This document shows positions 27,544 to 36,530 of a DNA stretch of 64,000 nucleotides, one piece after another. How positions within the stretch are numbered: position 1 is the first letter of the stretch; every line of letters starts with the position of its first letter. The stretch spans positions 23,794-87,793 of the forward strand of contig DAKJ01000023.1 of assembly GCA_002496565.1 (NCBI GenBank), written 5' to 3'. The stretch is from Methanosarcina sp. UBA289 (GTDB taxonomy: Archaea > Halobacteriota > Methanosarcinia > Methanosarcinales > Methanosarcinaceae). The translations under genes and the position numbers were made by a program. Under the pieces are notes generated by a model that was not told the origin of the DNA, made no database searches, and saw only the letters and a program-made list of their open reading frames with translations.

Positions 27544-28984
27544 CTAGCTCAAGCCCCCTTAGGAAAGTCCCTGCAGTTAACGTATCTCCCAGCCCGACTG
27601 TGGTTACAGGAGACCCGGAAAGCAGTGTGGGCAGCATGCAGATGATATAGCCTTCCATGAAAGTATAAGCCCCATGCCCGAAAGTTTTCCCATTAAAAGC
27701 TTTAAGGAAAACTTCAACTTGTTTCCTTCCAAATGGGCTTTCCTGAAGCTTCGAAGACTCTTCTTTCACGAATTTCCGCCCTTCAAGCCTGCCTGAAGCT
27801 GCATACACGCCTGCACACCGGACTCCGAACTCAAGGGCTTCAAGCTTTTCTCCAACTGTCCTCTGCACTTCGGATTCAGTTTCTAGTTCAGTTTCTGGTT
27901 GAGGTCCAGTTTCTGGTTCAGGATTCGGTTTAGGATCAAATTTAAAATCAGTTTTAAAGACAGCCAGTACAAATTCCCTGGTGTGAATCAGGAGCTTCTT
28001 GAGCCCGCGCCTTGATGCCAGCCTGAAAGCTGCATTGGATATAGCATCAGCCTTCATATGCAGAAGTCCTTCCCTCGGAACTCCATGTAGATTATAAAAC
28101 ATTGCAAGCTCGTCCTCGTTCATCCCAAGGCTATCGGAAAATTTTGCAAACTCCACAAAGACCGAATTCGCAATTTCTTTACTTGCAAAATGCCCGAATT
28201 CCAGATGAATCTGAAGCTTATTGTTTCTGGTTTTCCAGCTTTTTAGCTGGGAGAGAATATTATCAAGAATCGTATTATAAGTGAGGCCGTTGGGATAGTT
28301 CTCAAGCAGGAGATGAAAACCCGATATAAGTACGCCATCGATCTCGCAGGCATGTTGGAGGGCATACTTCTCAAACGCAGGATTGACAAAGAGCCTAAGA
28401 TTTAAATTGTCACAGGTCGCTATAAAGCGGTTTTCCCTCGGAACCCTTACCTCTGTCCCGTACAGGGAAAATGTTTCCCCCTCGGAAAAATCAAATACGA
28501 AATGTATAGGTTCCTGGCTGCTGGAAAAAGCACCTTTATTTTCATCAAGCTCTTCCCTTGCGTTTTCCGTTATCTGTGAGGAGGCTTCCGGAAAATATAT
28601 CGCTTTTTTTGAGAAAAGAGAGAGCTGAGTTTTTGAAGGTACTGCAACGTTCGGAATTACTCTGGAAGCGCCTAGCTGGGAAAGAGCATTTGCCATTATT
28701 CCGGCATTTCCACCCATTCTTACGAGGGATTTTCCAAAATAGCGGTTTTTAAGGAACTCAAAAACTGACTGCTCAAAAACAAGCCACTCGGCTCCGCACC
28801 CGTTTTTCATACAATAAGCAAGCCCTGCCACAAAATCCGATTCCAAAAAGATTTCTCCGGGTGGGTTCTCGATTTTATCAAGAATTTCAGCCGCTTCGAA
28901 AGAATCCAGCAGTTCAGAAACTTCGGCCCCGCTCATCCGGTATACCGAATCGATATTGACATTATATCCGCAAAGTATGTTCAT
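27530..28984 (-). CDS. ADP-dependent sugar kinase family protein (divergent PfkC paralogue)
   Basis: A ribokinase-fold kinase of the ADP-dependent glucokinase/phosphofructokinase family, 484 residues. The N-terminal substrate strand reads GYNVNIDSVYR. The C-terminal VGLGDTLTAG motif holds the catalytic aspartate and anion hole. RMGGNAGIMAN corresponds to the lid hinge. It is less conserved than its neighbour and carries a Pro/Glu-rich linker (PKPNPEPETGPQPETE, about residues 352-368), so the substrate may differ (glucose, fructose 6-phosphate or another sugar). It lies 65 bases downstream of pfkC in the same direction and runs into the glycosylase gene. Confidence 0.82.
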   Translation of the reverse strand: MNILCGYNVNIDSVYRMSGAEVSELLDSFEAAEILDKIENPPGEIFLESDFVAGLAYCMKNGCGAEWLVFEQSVFEFLKNRYFGKSLVRMGGNAGIMANALSQLGASRVIPNVAVPSKTQLSLFSKKAIYFPEASSQITENAREELDENKGAFSSSQEPIHFVFDFSEGETFSLYGTEVRVPRENRFIATCDNLNLRLFVNPAFEKYALQHACEIDGVLISGFHLLLENYPNGLTYNTILDNILSQLKSWKTRNNKLQIHLEFGHFASKEIANSVFVEFAKFSDSLGMNEDELAMFYNLHGVPREGLLHMKADAISNAAFRLASRRGLKKLLIHTREFVLAVFKTDFKFDPKPNPEPETGPQPETELETESEVQRTVGEKLEALEFGVRCAGVYAASGRLEGRKFVKEESSKLQESPFGRKQVEVFLKAFNGKTFGHGAYTFMEGYIICMLPTLLSGSPVTTVGLGDTLTAGTFLRGLELDVQA

Positions 28985-29049
28985 CTAACCAGTTCCTGTA
29001 TCCATGAAATAGGGGGCGATGGGAGGCTTCAGATTAAATGAAATAAAAT

Positions 29050-30525
29050 TTATTTTCCCGCCTGCCTCTGCTTTATTCTTGCAAGCATGGCTGCAAAAGC
29101 TCCTGCCGAGATTGCATCGCCTATCCCGACAGTTGCTTTGGGCTTGTCTACCACCTTGGAAGGGATTAAAACCGCATCATGGTCAGGCCCGTAGAGATAT
29201 CCGTACTCGAACTCTTCAGAAGTACAGAGTTTCTTCCCTACACAGTAAAGCTTGAAGTTCTCAAGATCTTCAAGGCCTTTACTTGAAACCGGAACTTCCA
29301 GCCCTGCTTCTGCGTCCTCAAGGTTCTCAATTTTTCCTTTAAGGGCTTTGGCTCCGGCCAGGGTTGAAGAAAAGAGCAGGGCATCCCTGTGTTCTTTAAG
29401 CGTAAGAGGATGGCCTTTGGCAAGGATACATATGTAAAAACCAAGAGAATGCACGTGGACTCTTTCAAGAGATAGATCCTTTAAAAGCTGGACAGCTCCC
29501 TGGTAAAGTGAAGTTATCCCGGTTTCTTCTTTTCTTATCACGGAATAAGAGAGTTCTTCATGCCCCAGGACGTTGAGAGCATTTGCCACTTCCACAGTAT
29601 CAAGGCCAAGGGAATGAACACGTTTGGCAACAATTTCTGTCAGGATAGCTTTTCTTATTACTCGGTTCTGAATTGATGTTAGCTCTACATGGATGCGGAG
29701 TTCAGGATTTAAAGCCTTGAGTTTCTCAATAGCTTTCACGGAATGAGAAACATAGTCCTTATAAGTAGACCCATCCTCGTACTGCTCTTTTATCATCTGG
29801 TAACCTGAAAGCATTGCTCCATCAATCGGAAAAATTGAGTCCAGATGCTCATAGATTTCCCTGTCCATATCCAAGCGTATCCATTTCGGGCGGGAGGAGA
29901 TTATAAGGCGGTTATCTCTTGGCACCTGGAAGTTGCTTCCACCGCAGTTTATTTCCAGGCCTTTGGAATACTCAAAGATCCAGTTAACTTTGGACTCGGT
30001 TCCGGGTTTAAAGGCTTCTCGCGGGGGCTTAAGCACGACCTTTCCGTCTTCTACCTTAGGATGTAGAAGATTGTCATAATCCACGAAATACTCTGCCTGT
30101 TCTTCGGAAAGCCAGGGAATATACGCCACCACTTTTTTTATCCCTAGGCGAGCAAGAAGATTAGAAATTATTCCTGCCTGGCCGCCCATGCGTGCATAAT
30201 CAAACCCCAGGTGCTCTTTCAGCCATTCATGAATATCTGAGGTATGGGTAGGAATTTCAGCGGCTTTTCCCTCTCGCATGGAAATCATCAGGCGAGCCAT
30301 GAAATCCAGAGGATCTTTAATTTCTCTTGGATATGTCTCAATTCTTTCCTGAATCTCAGCCTCATTAAAAAGCCCTATAAGCCTAGATAGTTCTTTATCT
30401 GTAAGGTGTTTGATGGCGTCTATATTACTGTTGTAAGCTACAAACATACCTTCCAGATAAGGAAGGGCCTTTTTGGAATTGTAAAAAGCATCTTTGTGGC
30501 GCTGTTCCCATTCTTGTATATCCAC
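29050..30525 (-). CDS. pfkC: ADP-dependent phosphofructokinase
   Basis: It phosphorylates fructose 6-phosphate with ADP as donor in the archaeal modified Embden-Meyerhof pathway, used in Methanosarcina to mobilise glycogen. At 491 residues it has the family length. The substrate strand AYNSNIDAIKHL, the hinge RMGGQAGIISN and the terminal VGIGDAISAG motif with the catalytic aspartate are intact. The start is GTG with a GGGGG ribosome site about ten bases upstream. A long hairpin sits in its leader. Specificity is assigned from overall similarity; some archaeal homologues also use glucose. Confidence 0.88.
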   Translation of the reverse strand: MDIQEWEQRHKDAFYNSKKALPYLEGMFVAYNSNIDAIKHLTDKELSRLIGLFNEAEIQERIETYPREIKDPLDFMARLMISMREGKAAEIPTHTSDIHEWLKEHLGFDYARMGGQAGIISNLLARLGIKKVVAYIPWLSEEQAEYFVDYDNLLHPKVEDGKVVLKPPREAFKPGTESKVNWIFEYSKGLEINCGGSNFQVPRDNRLIISSRPKWIRLDMDREIYEHLDSIFPIDGAMLSGYQMIKEQYEDGSTYKDYVSHSVKAIEKLKALNPELRIHVELTSIQNRVIRKAILTEIVAKRVHSLGLDTVEVANALNVLGHEELSYSVIRKEETGITSLYQGAVQLLKDLSLERVHVHSLGFYICILAKGHPLTLKEHRDALLFSSTLAGAKALKGKIENLEDAEAGLEVPVSSKGLEDLENFKLYCVGKKLCTSEEFEYGYLYGPDHDAVLIPSKVVDKPKATVGIGDAISAGAFAAMLARIKQRQAGK

Positions 30526-30550
30526 TCAATAAACCCCCTGAAAATATAGA

Positions 30551-30582
30551 CCTGAACCTGAATTAATTTTCAGGAATTCAGG
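30551..30582 (-). promoter_or_regulatory. Nested hairpin in the pfkC leader
   Basis: Two direct copies of CCTGAA (30551-30562) pair with two copies of TTCAGG (30569-30574 and 30577-30582) to form a 12-bp stem with a two-base bulge. It ends about 26 bases before the GTG start, next to the Shine-Dalgarno, and could control translation or end upstream transcripts. Confidence 0.45.
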
Positions 30583-30753
30583 GAAACCAGGATTTTTTCC
30601 TTAAGTGATCTTGCTGATATTTTGAATTAATCTTGCTTACATTACTAGTTCCTTCTACCCGTTTTTTCAATTATGTCGTTTTTCAGTTATGTATTACAGT
30701 AAGTCATAGCATTAGGTCTGTATTCAATACCGCATTAAGCTATGTACTCAGTG

Positions 30754-31941
30754 TTAAGTCGTATATTCGGCATTAATCTTGACATAGTCGTAAGTCAGGT
30801 CGCAACCCCAGGCTGTTGCCTGCTCCTTTCCTATATTAAGATCAAGAGTAATGACAATTTCTTCATTTGCCATTATCTTTTTCAAAAGCTCGAGATCCGA
30901 AGAACTAGAAATCTCGCCGGATTTTACAAGTTCAACCTCTTCTCCTCCTCCTGAAAAAGAGAGGGAAAGCCTTTCTTGTTCAAGTTCTGCACCTGAGTAC
31001 CCTGCAGCGGCTACAACCCTTCCCCAGTTGGGGTCCTTTCCAAAAATTGCGGATTTAACTAGAGGGGAGCGTACAATTGCCTTTGCAGCAAGTTTAGCAT
31101 CTTCATGGGTTTTTGCGCCCACTACTCTGACTTCAATAAGTTTTGTAGCGCCTTCCCCGTCTTTTGCCATTATCTTTGCAAGCTTGGTGAAGACGTAAAT
31201 TAGCCCATCCTCAAAATCATCCAGGCAGTCCATACAGGGCTTGACTCCAGACTTGCAAGTGGAGGTAAGGAGTACCATGTCGTTAGTGCTTGTATCCCCG
31301 TCAACTACGACCATATTGAAAGTTTTATCCACTGCTATTCTAAGAGCAGCATCCAGGACGTCGGCAGGCACTTTCGCATCGGTGTATGCAAAACAGAGCA
31401 TAGTTCCCATGTTGGGCTCGATCATCCCTGAACCTTTGGCAATGGCACCTATCCTGATCCCGCAGTCCATCTCTATAGCTACTTCTTTTACGACCCTATC
31501 CGTGGTCATGATTGCCTTTGCAGCTTCCCGGCTGCACTCAGGAGAACTGCCCAGGCCTGCAGTGACTTCAGGAAGGCGTTCCCCGATTAAGGAGACATCA
31601 AGCCTTCTGCCAATTACTCCTGTTGAAGCAACTGCAACCGTGTCAGGCTTAAGGTCAAGTTTTTGGGCAAGCATTGTAGCCATTTCCATAGCATCCAGGA
31701 AGCCATCATCGCCTGTAAAGGCGTTAGCATTGCCGCTATTTGCAATTATGGCAGAAAGATGGTGCTCGGTTTCGATCACTCCTTTACTAAGAATAACAGG
31801 AGCTGCGGTCACCTTATTTTTTGTAAAGACTCCTGCTGCAGGGCCTTCTGCAAGAATGACAGTCAGTCCCATTTTTCCGACTTTAATCCCGTTTGCAGAC
31901 ACGCCCCTTACTGCACAGATTCCACCTTCAATTTCCTTCAT
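30754..31941 (-). CDS. argJ: Glutamate N-acetyltransferase / amino-acid acetyltransferase
   Basis: ArgJ transfers the acetyl group from N-acetylornithine to glutamate in the cyclic arginine pathway and may also use acetyl-CoA. The autocleavage and nucleophile segment is in the VDGDTSTNDMVLL region, where the conserved Thr becomes the N-terminus of the beta chain. The VASTGVIG oxyanion segment and NAFTGDDG are also present. At 395 residues it has the normal length. GGAGAG precedes the ATG. It lies 18 bases behind the CBS gene and follows argC, forming an argC-CBS-argJ operon. Confidence 0.95.
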   Translation of the reverse strand: MKEIEGGICAVRGVSANGIKVGKMGLTVILAEGPAAGVFTKNKVTAAPVILSKGVIETEHHLSAIIANSGNANAFTGDDGFLDAMEMATMLAQKLDLKPDTVAVASTGVIGRRLDVSLIGERLPEVTAGLGSSPECSREAAKAIMTTDRVVKEVAIEMDCGIRIGAIAKGSGMIEPNMGTMLCFAYTDAKVPADVLDAALRIAVDKTFNMVVVDGDTSTNDMVLLTSTCKSGVKPCMDCLDDFEDGLIYVFTKLAKIMAKDGEGATKLIEVRVVGAKTHEDAKLAAKAIVRSPLVKSAIFGKDPNWGRVVAAAGYSGAELEQERLSLSFSGGGEEVELVKSGEISSSSDLELLKKIMANEEIVITLDLNIGKEQATAWGCDLTYDYVKINAEYTT

Positions 31942-31959
31942 GAAAACTCTCCTTTTCCC

Positions 31960-32424
31960 TCAGAGCTTTGCAAGACCTTTAATGATATCGCCGCGCGTAA
32001 TAATCCCCACTACGCGGCCATCCTCAGTTACAGGAAGCCTATTGATCCTGTGCCTTATCATATGTTCGGAAGCTTCTTCTACGGATGCCTCGGAAGAGAT
32101 TGTGTGCACATCCTTTGTCATGATCTCTTCTATCTTTGTGGAACCCACATCAGAAAGCATCTTCTTTGTTTCCTCCCAGCCAAAGAGTTCCCTTATAGGA
32201 ACCTCTATAACCTCAAAGGGGCTTGGAAGCCAGAGTTCCCCCTTTTCAGGGAGTATCAGCAGTTTCAGTAGGTCCCCTTCACTTACTATTCCTACAAGCT
32301 CTTCACCTTCAAGGACAGGTGCTCCACTGATATTATTTTCCTTCAATACTCTTGCTGCTTCCCGGACTGTATCATCAGGCTTGCAGGAAACAACGTTCGA
32401 GTTCATAACATCTTTTACCTTCAT
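31960..32424 (-). CDS. Protein of two CBS domains
   Basis: A 154-residue stand-alone CBS pair (about residues 1-70 and 88-154). CBS pairs bind adenine nucleotides or S-adenosylmethionine and act as energy or metabolite sensors. Both halves show the motifs MNSNVVSCKPDDTVREAARVL...GAPVLE and TKDVHTISSEASVEEASEHM...RLPVTE. Its position between argC and argJ suggests a regulatory tie to arginine synthesis, although such genes also turn up in unrelated operons. AAGGGGTAG lies before the ATG. Confidence 0.9.
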   Translation of the reverse strand: MKVKDVMNSNVVSCKPDDTVREAARVLKENNISGAPVLEGEELVGIVSEGDLLKLLILPEKGELWLPSPFEVIEVPIRELFGWEETKKMLSDVGSTKIEEIMTKDVHTISSEASVEEASEHMIRHRINRLPVTEDGRVVGIITRGDIIKGLAKL

Positions 32425-32497
32425 CTGACTACCCCTTGAGATAAATTCTATTCTTTACTTTATCCATTACCAGTTATATTTTCTTGCTTTGGTTAGT

Positions 32498-33511
32498 TTA
32501 CGGAGCCGCAGCAGGCAGCCAGAGCCCACTTGTCTCGTCCAGACCGAACATGAGGTTCATATTCTGGATAGCCTGTCCTGATGCGCCTTTGACCAGGTTA
32601 TCAATTGCCGAGAGCACAACAACCCTGTTGTTTTCCTTATCCGCTTCAAAACTTATATCGCAGAAATTAGAACCTCTGACTGCGGTTAAGGAAGGAACTC
32701 CTGAAGGGAACCTTACAAACGACCTATCCCTGTAAAATTCCTCGTAAATTGTCTTTAAGTCGTCCGTGGAGAGAGCTTCCTTTGTAAAAAGGTGAGCAGT
32801 TGTAAAGATTCCCCTGATAGATGGAATTATATGAGGCGTGAAATTAATGTTCCTGAGATTTCCATCGAGCCTTGTCAACTCCTGAACGATTTCAGCCCTG
32901 TGCCTGTGGGCTGTAAGTTTGTATGGGATGATATTTTCCGCGAGGTTTGGATAATGTGAGTTTTGAGAGGGTGAGATGCCAGCTCCTGAGATTCCTGTTT
33001 TGGAATCAAAAACCGCAATATCGATAAGCTCTGCTGCTGCAAGAGGAGCTGCTGCAAGGGTTGCACCTGTAGGAAAACATCCAGGGTTTGCTACGAAATT
33101 CTCTTTTGCAACTTCGGGGTGGAGCTCTACAAGCCCATAAACGGCATTCCTCGGATCACTGTGCTTCATCCCATAGATTTTTTCAAATCTCGAAGTTTCA
33201 AGCCTATAGTCCGCGCTAAGGTCAACAACCTTTGTGTTGCCGTCAAGCAGTTCAGGTACATAGTTCATGGCAGATCCGTGAGGTACTGCAAGAAAAACTA
33301 CGTCACAGCGCTCCCTGATATCTTCAGAATCAGGATTTTCGTACTTGAGGTCAATAAAACCTTCAAGATGCCTATGCGTGCTCGTTACGGGCTTCCCTGC
33401 AAGGCTTCGGGAAGTTGCCAGCTCCAGCTTGACATTGGGATGATTGACAAGCAAGCGCAGGAGTTCTCCTCCCGTATATCCTGAAGCTCCTATTATTCCA
33501 GCCTTGATCAT
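32498..33511 (-). CDS. argC: N-acetyl-gamma-glutamyl-phosphate reductase
   Basis: ArgC reduces N-acetylglutamyl phosphate to the semialdehyde with NADPH, the third step of arginine synthesis. The N-terminal Rossmann motif GIIGASGYTGGELLRLL and the catalytic cysteine in FVANPGCFPTG are clear. The ATG at 33511 gives the usual MIKAGIIGASG start; a GTG at 33520 would add three residues. It is first in the argC-CBS-argJ operon with a 73-base gap to the CBS gene. Confidence 0.95.
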   Translation of the reverse strand: MIKAGIIGASGYTGGELLRLLVNHPNVKLELATSRSLAGKPVTSTHRHLEGFIDLKYENPDSEDIRERCDVVFLAVPHGSAMNYVPELLDGNTKVVDLSADYRLETSRFEKIYGMKHSDPRNAVYGLVELHPEVAKENFVANPGCFPTGATLAAAPLAAAELIDIAVFDSKTGISGAGISPSQNSHYPNLAENIIPYKLTAHRHRAEIVQELTRLDGNLRNINFTPHIIPSIRGIFTTAHLFTKEALSTDDLKTIYEEFYRDRSFVRFPSGVPSLTAVRGSNFCDISFEADKENNRVVVLSAIDNLVKGASGQAIQNMNLMFGLDETSGLWLPAAAP

Positions 33512-34106
33512 AAGTGTCACTGCCTGTGTAATATTTATACAAGATAATTAAATTTGCTATTGGAAAAACTAAATGTAAAATCTGTTTCTGCGATTAATCG
33601 GCATCAAATGGCTCGCTCGAAAGATTGTTCCCAAAAAGCTGGTTCTAGCTGCAGAACTATGCCTTTTTCTTAAACACATTTTTCAAAGTAGATCATAGTA
33701 ATGATCAATATCCTTAGATATCTTTTTATAATGAATTACAAAGGAAACTAGATATCCCTTGTTTACTATTCCCGACTCAGGACGTCTGGCTAGGTGACTA
33801 ATCATTAAGAAATTCTTATAACGGGAACTATCCACATTTATAAGAGCGGGAATTATCTACACTCAATCAGAAATTAAATTGTATAAGTTTTATTAATAAA
33901 TTATATAGAAAGCAATTCATATTTTTAATTTTGAATCAGTAAAACTTAAATTTTTTAATATATAAGTATATTCCAGATCAAAATTGTTAAGGCACTTATC
34001 ACCGGAAACGGAAAGTTGACAGGTAAATGATTTTATCTTTGGAGCCTCTCTTACTATAAGAAAATTTGTTATACATAGCCTCTCAAGTGTCAGGAAGAAA
34101 AAAATC
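33512..34106. other. Divergent intergenic region
   Basis: No gene is supported. A degenerate 24-base direct repeat (TTATAACGGGAACTATCCACA at about 33816 and TTATAAGAGCGGGAATTATC at about 33838) may be an operator for one of the flanking genes. Confidence 0.4.
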
Positions 34107-34529
34107 ATGAACAGTAAGAAGAGAATCTATCTTGCAGGCCCCCTTTTCAGCCATGCTGAACTCGAATATAACCGCAAATTGAAGGATTTGCTGCTCAAGA
34201 AGGGGTTTTCGGTTTTTTTGCCCCAAGAAGACGCAGAGGATACGTTGAATGAACGTGAAAAACAAAATCAGGAATGTATTTTTAATAAATGTGTGGAAGG
34301 TGTGGATGATTCGGACATTGTAGTTGCGGTCCTTGATGGCGTGGATGTAGACTCAGGAACAGCCTGGGAAATAGGCTACGCTTATGCAAAGGAAAAGCCT
34401 ATCATCGGAATTCGAACCGATTTTAGGTTTCTCTCTGACGGAATTGTTAATCTCATGGTAGAAATGGCGATAGTTGCCCTTGCCAGAGATGAAGATGAAT
34501 TGGTCAAAATAATTGAAAAATATCGATAA
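34107..34529 (+). CDS. Nucleoside 2-deoxyribosyltransferase family protein
   Basis: A 140-residue enzyme of the Ndt/deoxyribosyltransferase fold, which cleaves or exchanges the base of (deoxy)nucleosides or nucleotides. The N-terminal IYLAGPLFS motif, the acidic VVAVLDGVDVDSGTAWEIGYA segment with the catalytic Glu (in WEIG), and KPIIGIRTDFR are all present. Relatives include DNPH1-type 5'-monophosphate N-glycosidases, so the exact substrate is open. AGGAAG precedes the ATG. It stands alone. Confidence 0.85.
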   Translation: MNSKKRIYLAGPLFSHAELEYNRKLKDLLLKKGFSVFLPQEDAEDTLNEREKQNQECIFNKCVEGVDDSDIVVAVLDGVDVDSGTAWEIGYAYAKEKPIIGIRTDFRFLSDGIVNLMVEMAIVALARDEDELVKIIEKYR

Positions 34530-34787
34530 ATTTTGGCTTTTACTTTGTTTGCCAATTATTTATATTTTTAAAAGATATTCTTAGAAGAGACAGTTTCAAA
34601 AAGATTTACTTTTAAAAATTTTTAATATGTAAAACTACATTCTTGTTAGGCAGAATTGGTAAGATTCTCAAGAGCCAACCTTAAAACCAATAATTAAAGT
34701 CACTGTTTCCTCCACCAAACCAGCTTCAATTGAAACAAAATTAAAAGAGAAATATGGGTCCTGAAAAACGGATTATAAAGATAACCT

Positions 34788-34800
34788 TTATATAAATAAT
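34788..34800 (+). promoter_or_regulatory. Strong TATA box upstream of the 56-residue gene
   Basis: TTTATATAAATAA follows GATAACC. Transcription from here would give a leader of about 135 bases for the gene at 34959. A weaker TTTTAATATAG lies nearer the gene. The rest of 34530-34958 has nothing else supported. Confidence 0.45.
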
Positions 34801-34958
34801 GTGTTAAAACTACTCTTTTTAATTAAGTATGTAATTATATCTAAATAGAGATAAGTTGAGAAAAGATTCAGTTGCAGAAGCTATAATCTATAACGATTAT
34901 TAGGTAAAAAAATTTTAATATAGAATGCCTGACATAATAACTACTGGAGGTTAAAATA

Positions 34959-35129
34959 GTGACCTTTGTGAACGGATACACGTTTACAAAAGTGAAAACT
35001 TCACATGGGCCTGATATGTACGTCTCCAGATATGGGAAGCTGGTAAAGATCGTCCCGCTCAGTCCGCAAGTGGAGTTTTCCGAAAAATATACCAGTGACT
35101 TGATCCACCAAATCGAGTCAATGGAATGA
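34959..35129 (+). CDS. Small 56-residue protein, probably well expressed
   Basis: A complete short gene with GTG start, a perfect GGAGGTT Shine-Dalgarno at 34946-34952 and a TGA at 35127. The product alternates short beta-like and charged segments (FTKVKTSHGPDMYVSRYGKL, then VPLSPQVEFSEKYTSDLI). It has no membrane helix, signal or cysteine. It may form a small beta-barrel or bind nucleic acid, but this is a guess. The family is not recognised. T-rich sequence follows the stop. Confidence 0.7.
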   Translation: MTFVNGYTFTKVKTSHGPDMYVSRYGKLVKIVPLSPQVEFSEKYTSDLIHQIESME

Positions 35130-35197
35130 AATGATAGAAATTTTTCCGATTTTTTATTTTTGATTCGGACTTCTTTTCATGAAAGCCCTTTTTCAGG

Positions 35198-35226
35198 CCG
35201 AAGCTCTTTCGGTCTGGCATTTTTTA
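35198..35226 (+). terminator. Hairpin and T-run after the 56-residue gene
   Basis: CCGAA at 35198-35202 pairs with TTCGG at 35208-35212, followed a few bases later by six T's. It lies 69 bases past the stop. From here to 35470 nothing further is supported. Confidence 0.4.
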
Positions 35227-35470
35227 GACTATTTTCACTATATATATAACTTGTGTTTTCCCAAATATTTTACATACAGTTTTCACGAAGCTGGATATTT
35301 AGACTCCTTCAGGTTACAGTACTCGATTTATGAAGTTATCCTTTAACTTTACATAAGTAAAAAAAGCCTTAAAAAACGGAAATCTGGTAAAATAATTTTT
35401 AATTGGAGAGAAACTGATAAATGATGGAAATTACGAGGAAACCAAAAATTGAACTGAAATATAAAGGGTA

Positions 35471-35561
35471 GTTGATAAATTGATCAGAAATACAAGGAAA
35501 GTTGATAAATTGATCAGAAATACAAAGGAAAGTTGATAAATTGATCAGAAGCTACAATAAA
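35471..35561 (+). repeat. Triplicated translation-start region
   Basis: GTTGATAAATTGATCAGAA occurs at 35471, 35501 and 35532, spaced 30 and 31 bases, each with a potential TTG start and a purine-rich ribosome site in front. One extra A in the last spacer breaks the frame, so the first copies open an 18-codon frame (35480-35536) that ends four bases before the start of the acetyltransferase gene. Confidence 0.75.
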
Positions 35562-35984
35562 ACCGATCTAGAAAAAATGGTAAGGATCTGGTACGAAGCC
35601 TCCGTCATTTCTCATTTCTTCATCCCAGCCTCGTTTTGGGCTTTGCAAAAGAGCGCAATGAAGGAGAAGTACCTTCCACTTGCCGAAAACTTTGTTTTTG
35701 AAGAAGAAGGGCAACTTGCGGGATTCATTTCCCTTGTTGGAGAAGAAGTCTGCGCCCTTTTTGTGTCGCCGGAAATGCAGGGTAAAGGAGTTGGCATGGC
35801 TCTTCTTGAGTACGCAAAAACCCAGAAAGGAAGGCTCTCCCTCAAAGTATACAAGAAAAACGAGAGTGCCCTGCAATTTTACAAAGCGTGTGGATTTGTA
35901 GTAGTCGGAGAAGAGGTTGATGAGTACACAGGTTGCGTGCAACTTTTAATGGAGTGGGAAGAATTTCGGTTCTTCGCTGTTTAA
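35541..35984 (+). CDS. GNAT family N-acetyltransferase
   Basis: A compact 147-residue acetyltransferase. The acetyl-CoA loop reads VSPEMQGKGVGMALLEYA (about residues 75-92), and the C-terminal KNESALQFYKACGFVVVGEE is typical of the RimI/YhfO-like group. Start is TTG with AAAGGAAAG nine bases upstream. The substrate is unknown; small-molecule or protein N-termini are both possible. Its start region is triplicated and an upstream 18-codon frame ends just before it, suggesting coupling or attenuation of translation. Confidence 0.87.
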   Translation: MIRSYNKTDLEKMVRIWYEASVISHFFIPASFWALQKSAMKEKYLPLAENFVFEEEGQLAGFISLVGEEVCALFVSPEMQGKGVGMALLEYAKTQKGRLSLKVYKKNESALQFYKACGFVVVGEEVDEYTGCVQLLMEWEEFRFFAV

Positions 35985-36261
35985 GCGAATAACTCCATTA
36001 ATTTCTTAAATATTAAGGTAACATAGATAAAATTAAAAGCACTTGTTACTAGAAAAATTGTTATTAGAAATATTCTTAGCTTGAAATTTCTCTTTTTGGC
36101 GTGGCTACTTTACAACTATCAAATGTTTTAATCCATATAAAGTAATAGAAGATCTGAACTTAAGCAAATCGGAGATCTATTCCAGAACCTTTTTTGCCTG
36201 ATAATTTTGCAATTTTCTTTTGAATAACTGATTTTCATGAATATCAAAGGTAAAATAAGCG

Positions 36262-36276
36262 ATAGATATAAATAAT
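36262..36276 (+). promoter_or_regulatory. TATA box of the hsp20 transcript
   Basis: ATAGATATAAATAAT lies just before a short palindrome (CCCTA 36282-36286, TAGGG 36291-36295) that would overlap the region between TATA box and transcript start, a typical repressor position. The gap 35985-36261 shows nothing. Confidence 0.45.
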
Positions 36277-36390
36277 AATATCCCTAACTATAGGGTAGTA
36301 ACTTAGCAGCAATAACCACTCTACAGAGGCATTAAGTAAAACCTGTAAGTGTTGCCCATCAGTTACTTAATAGATATATGCGAACAGACC

Positions 36391-36530
36391 GAAGGTGAAC
36401 CTATACCACCTTCAAAAAACGGATTTATCCCTCCCATGAAGAGATATGAGAGTCTTAAACTCTCAATTATCGTCTCTGTAAGAAACGGGTAAGAGAAAAA
36501 AGGATCTCCGCCGCTTTATTTCTCTTCCGT
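36391..36530 (+). ncRNA. Structured long leader (or separate RNA) upstream of hsp20
   Basis: Three hairpins follow one another. GAAGGTG (36391-36397) pairs with CACCTTC (36407-36413). TGAGAGT (36447-36453) pairs with ACTCTCA (36459-36465). ACGG-AAGAGAAA (36485-36498) pairs with TTTCTCTTCCGT (36519-36530), a 12-bp stem with a two-base bulge. With the TATA box at 36262 the leader of hsp20 would be about 400 bases. It may be a thermosensing leader or an independent RNA. Confidence 0.45.

Noticed and set aside
31241..32428. Long open frame on the plus strand opposite argJ and the CBS gene
   Set aside because: It lies fully antisense to two clear genes and is rich in Ser/Thr/Ile as expected from the complement of coding sequence. 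No ribosome site supports it.
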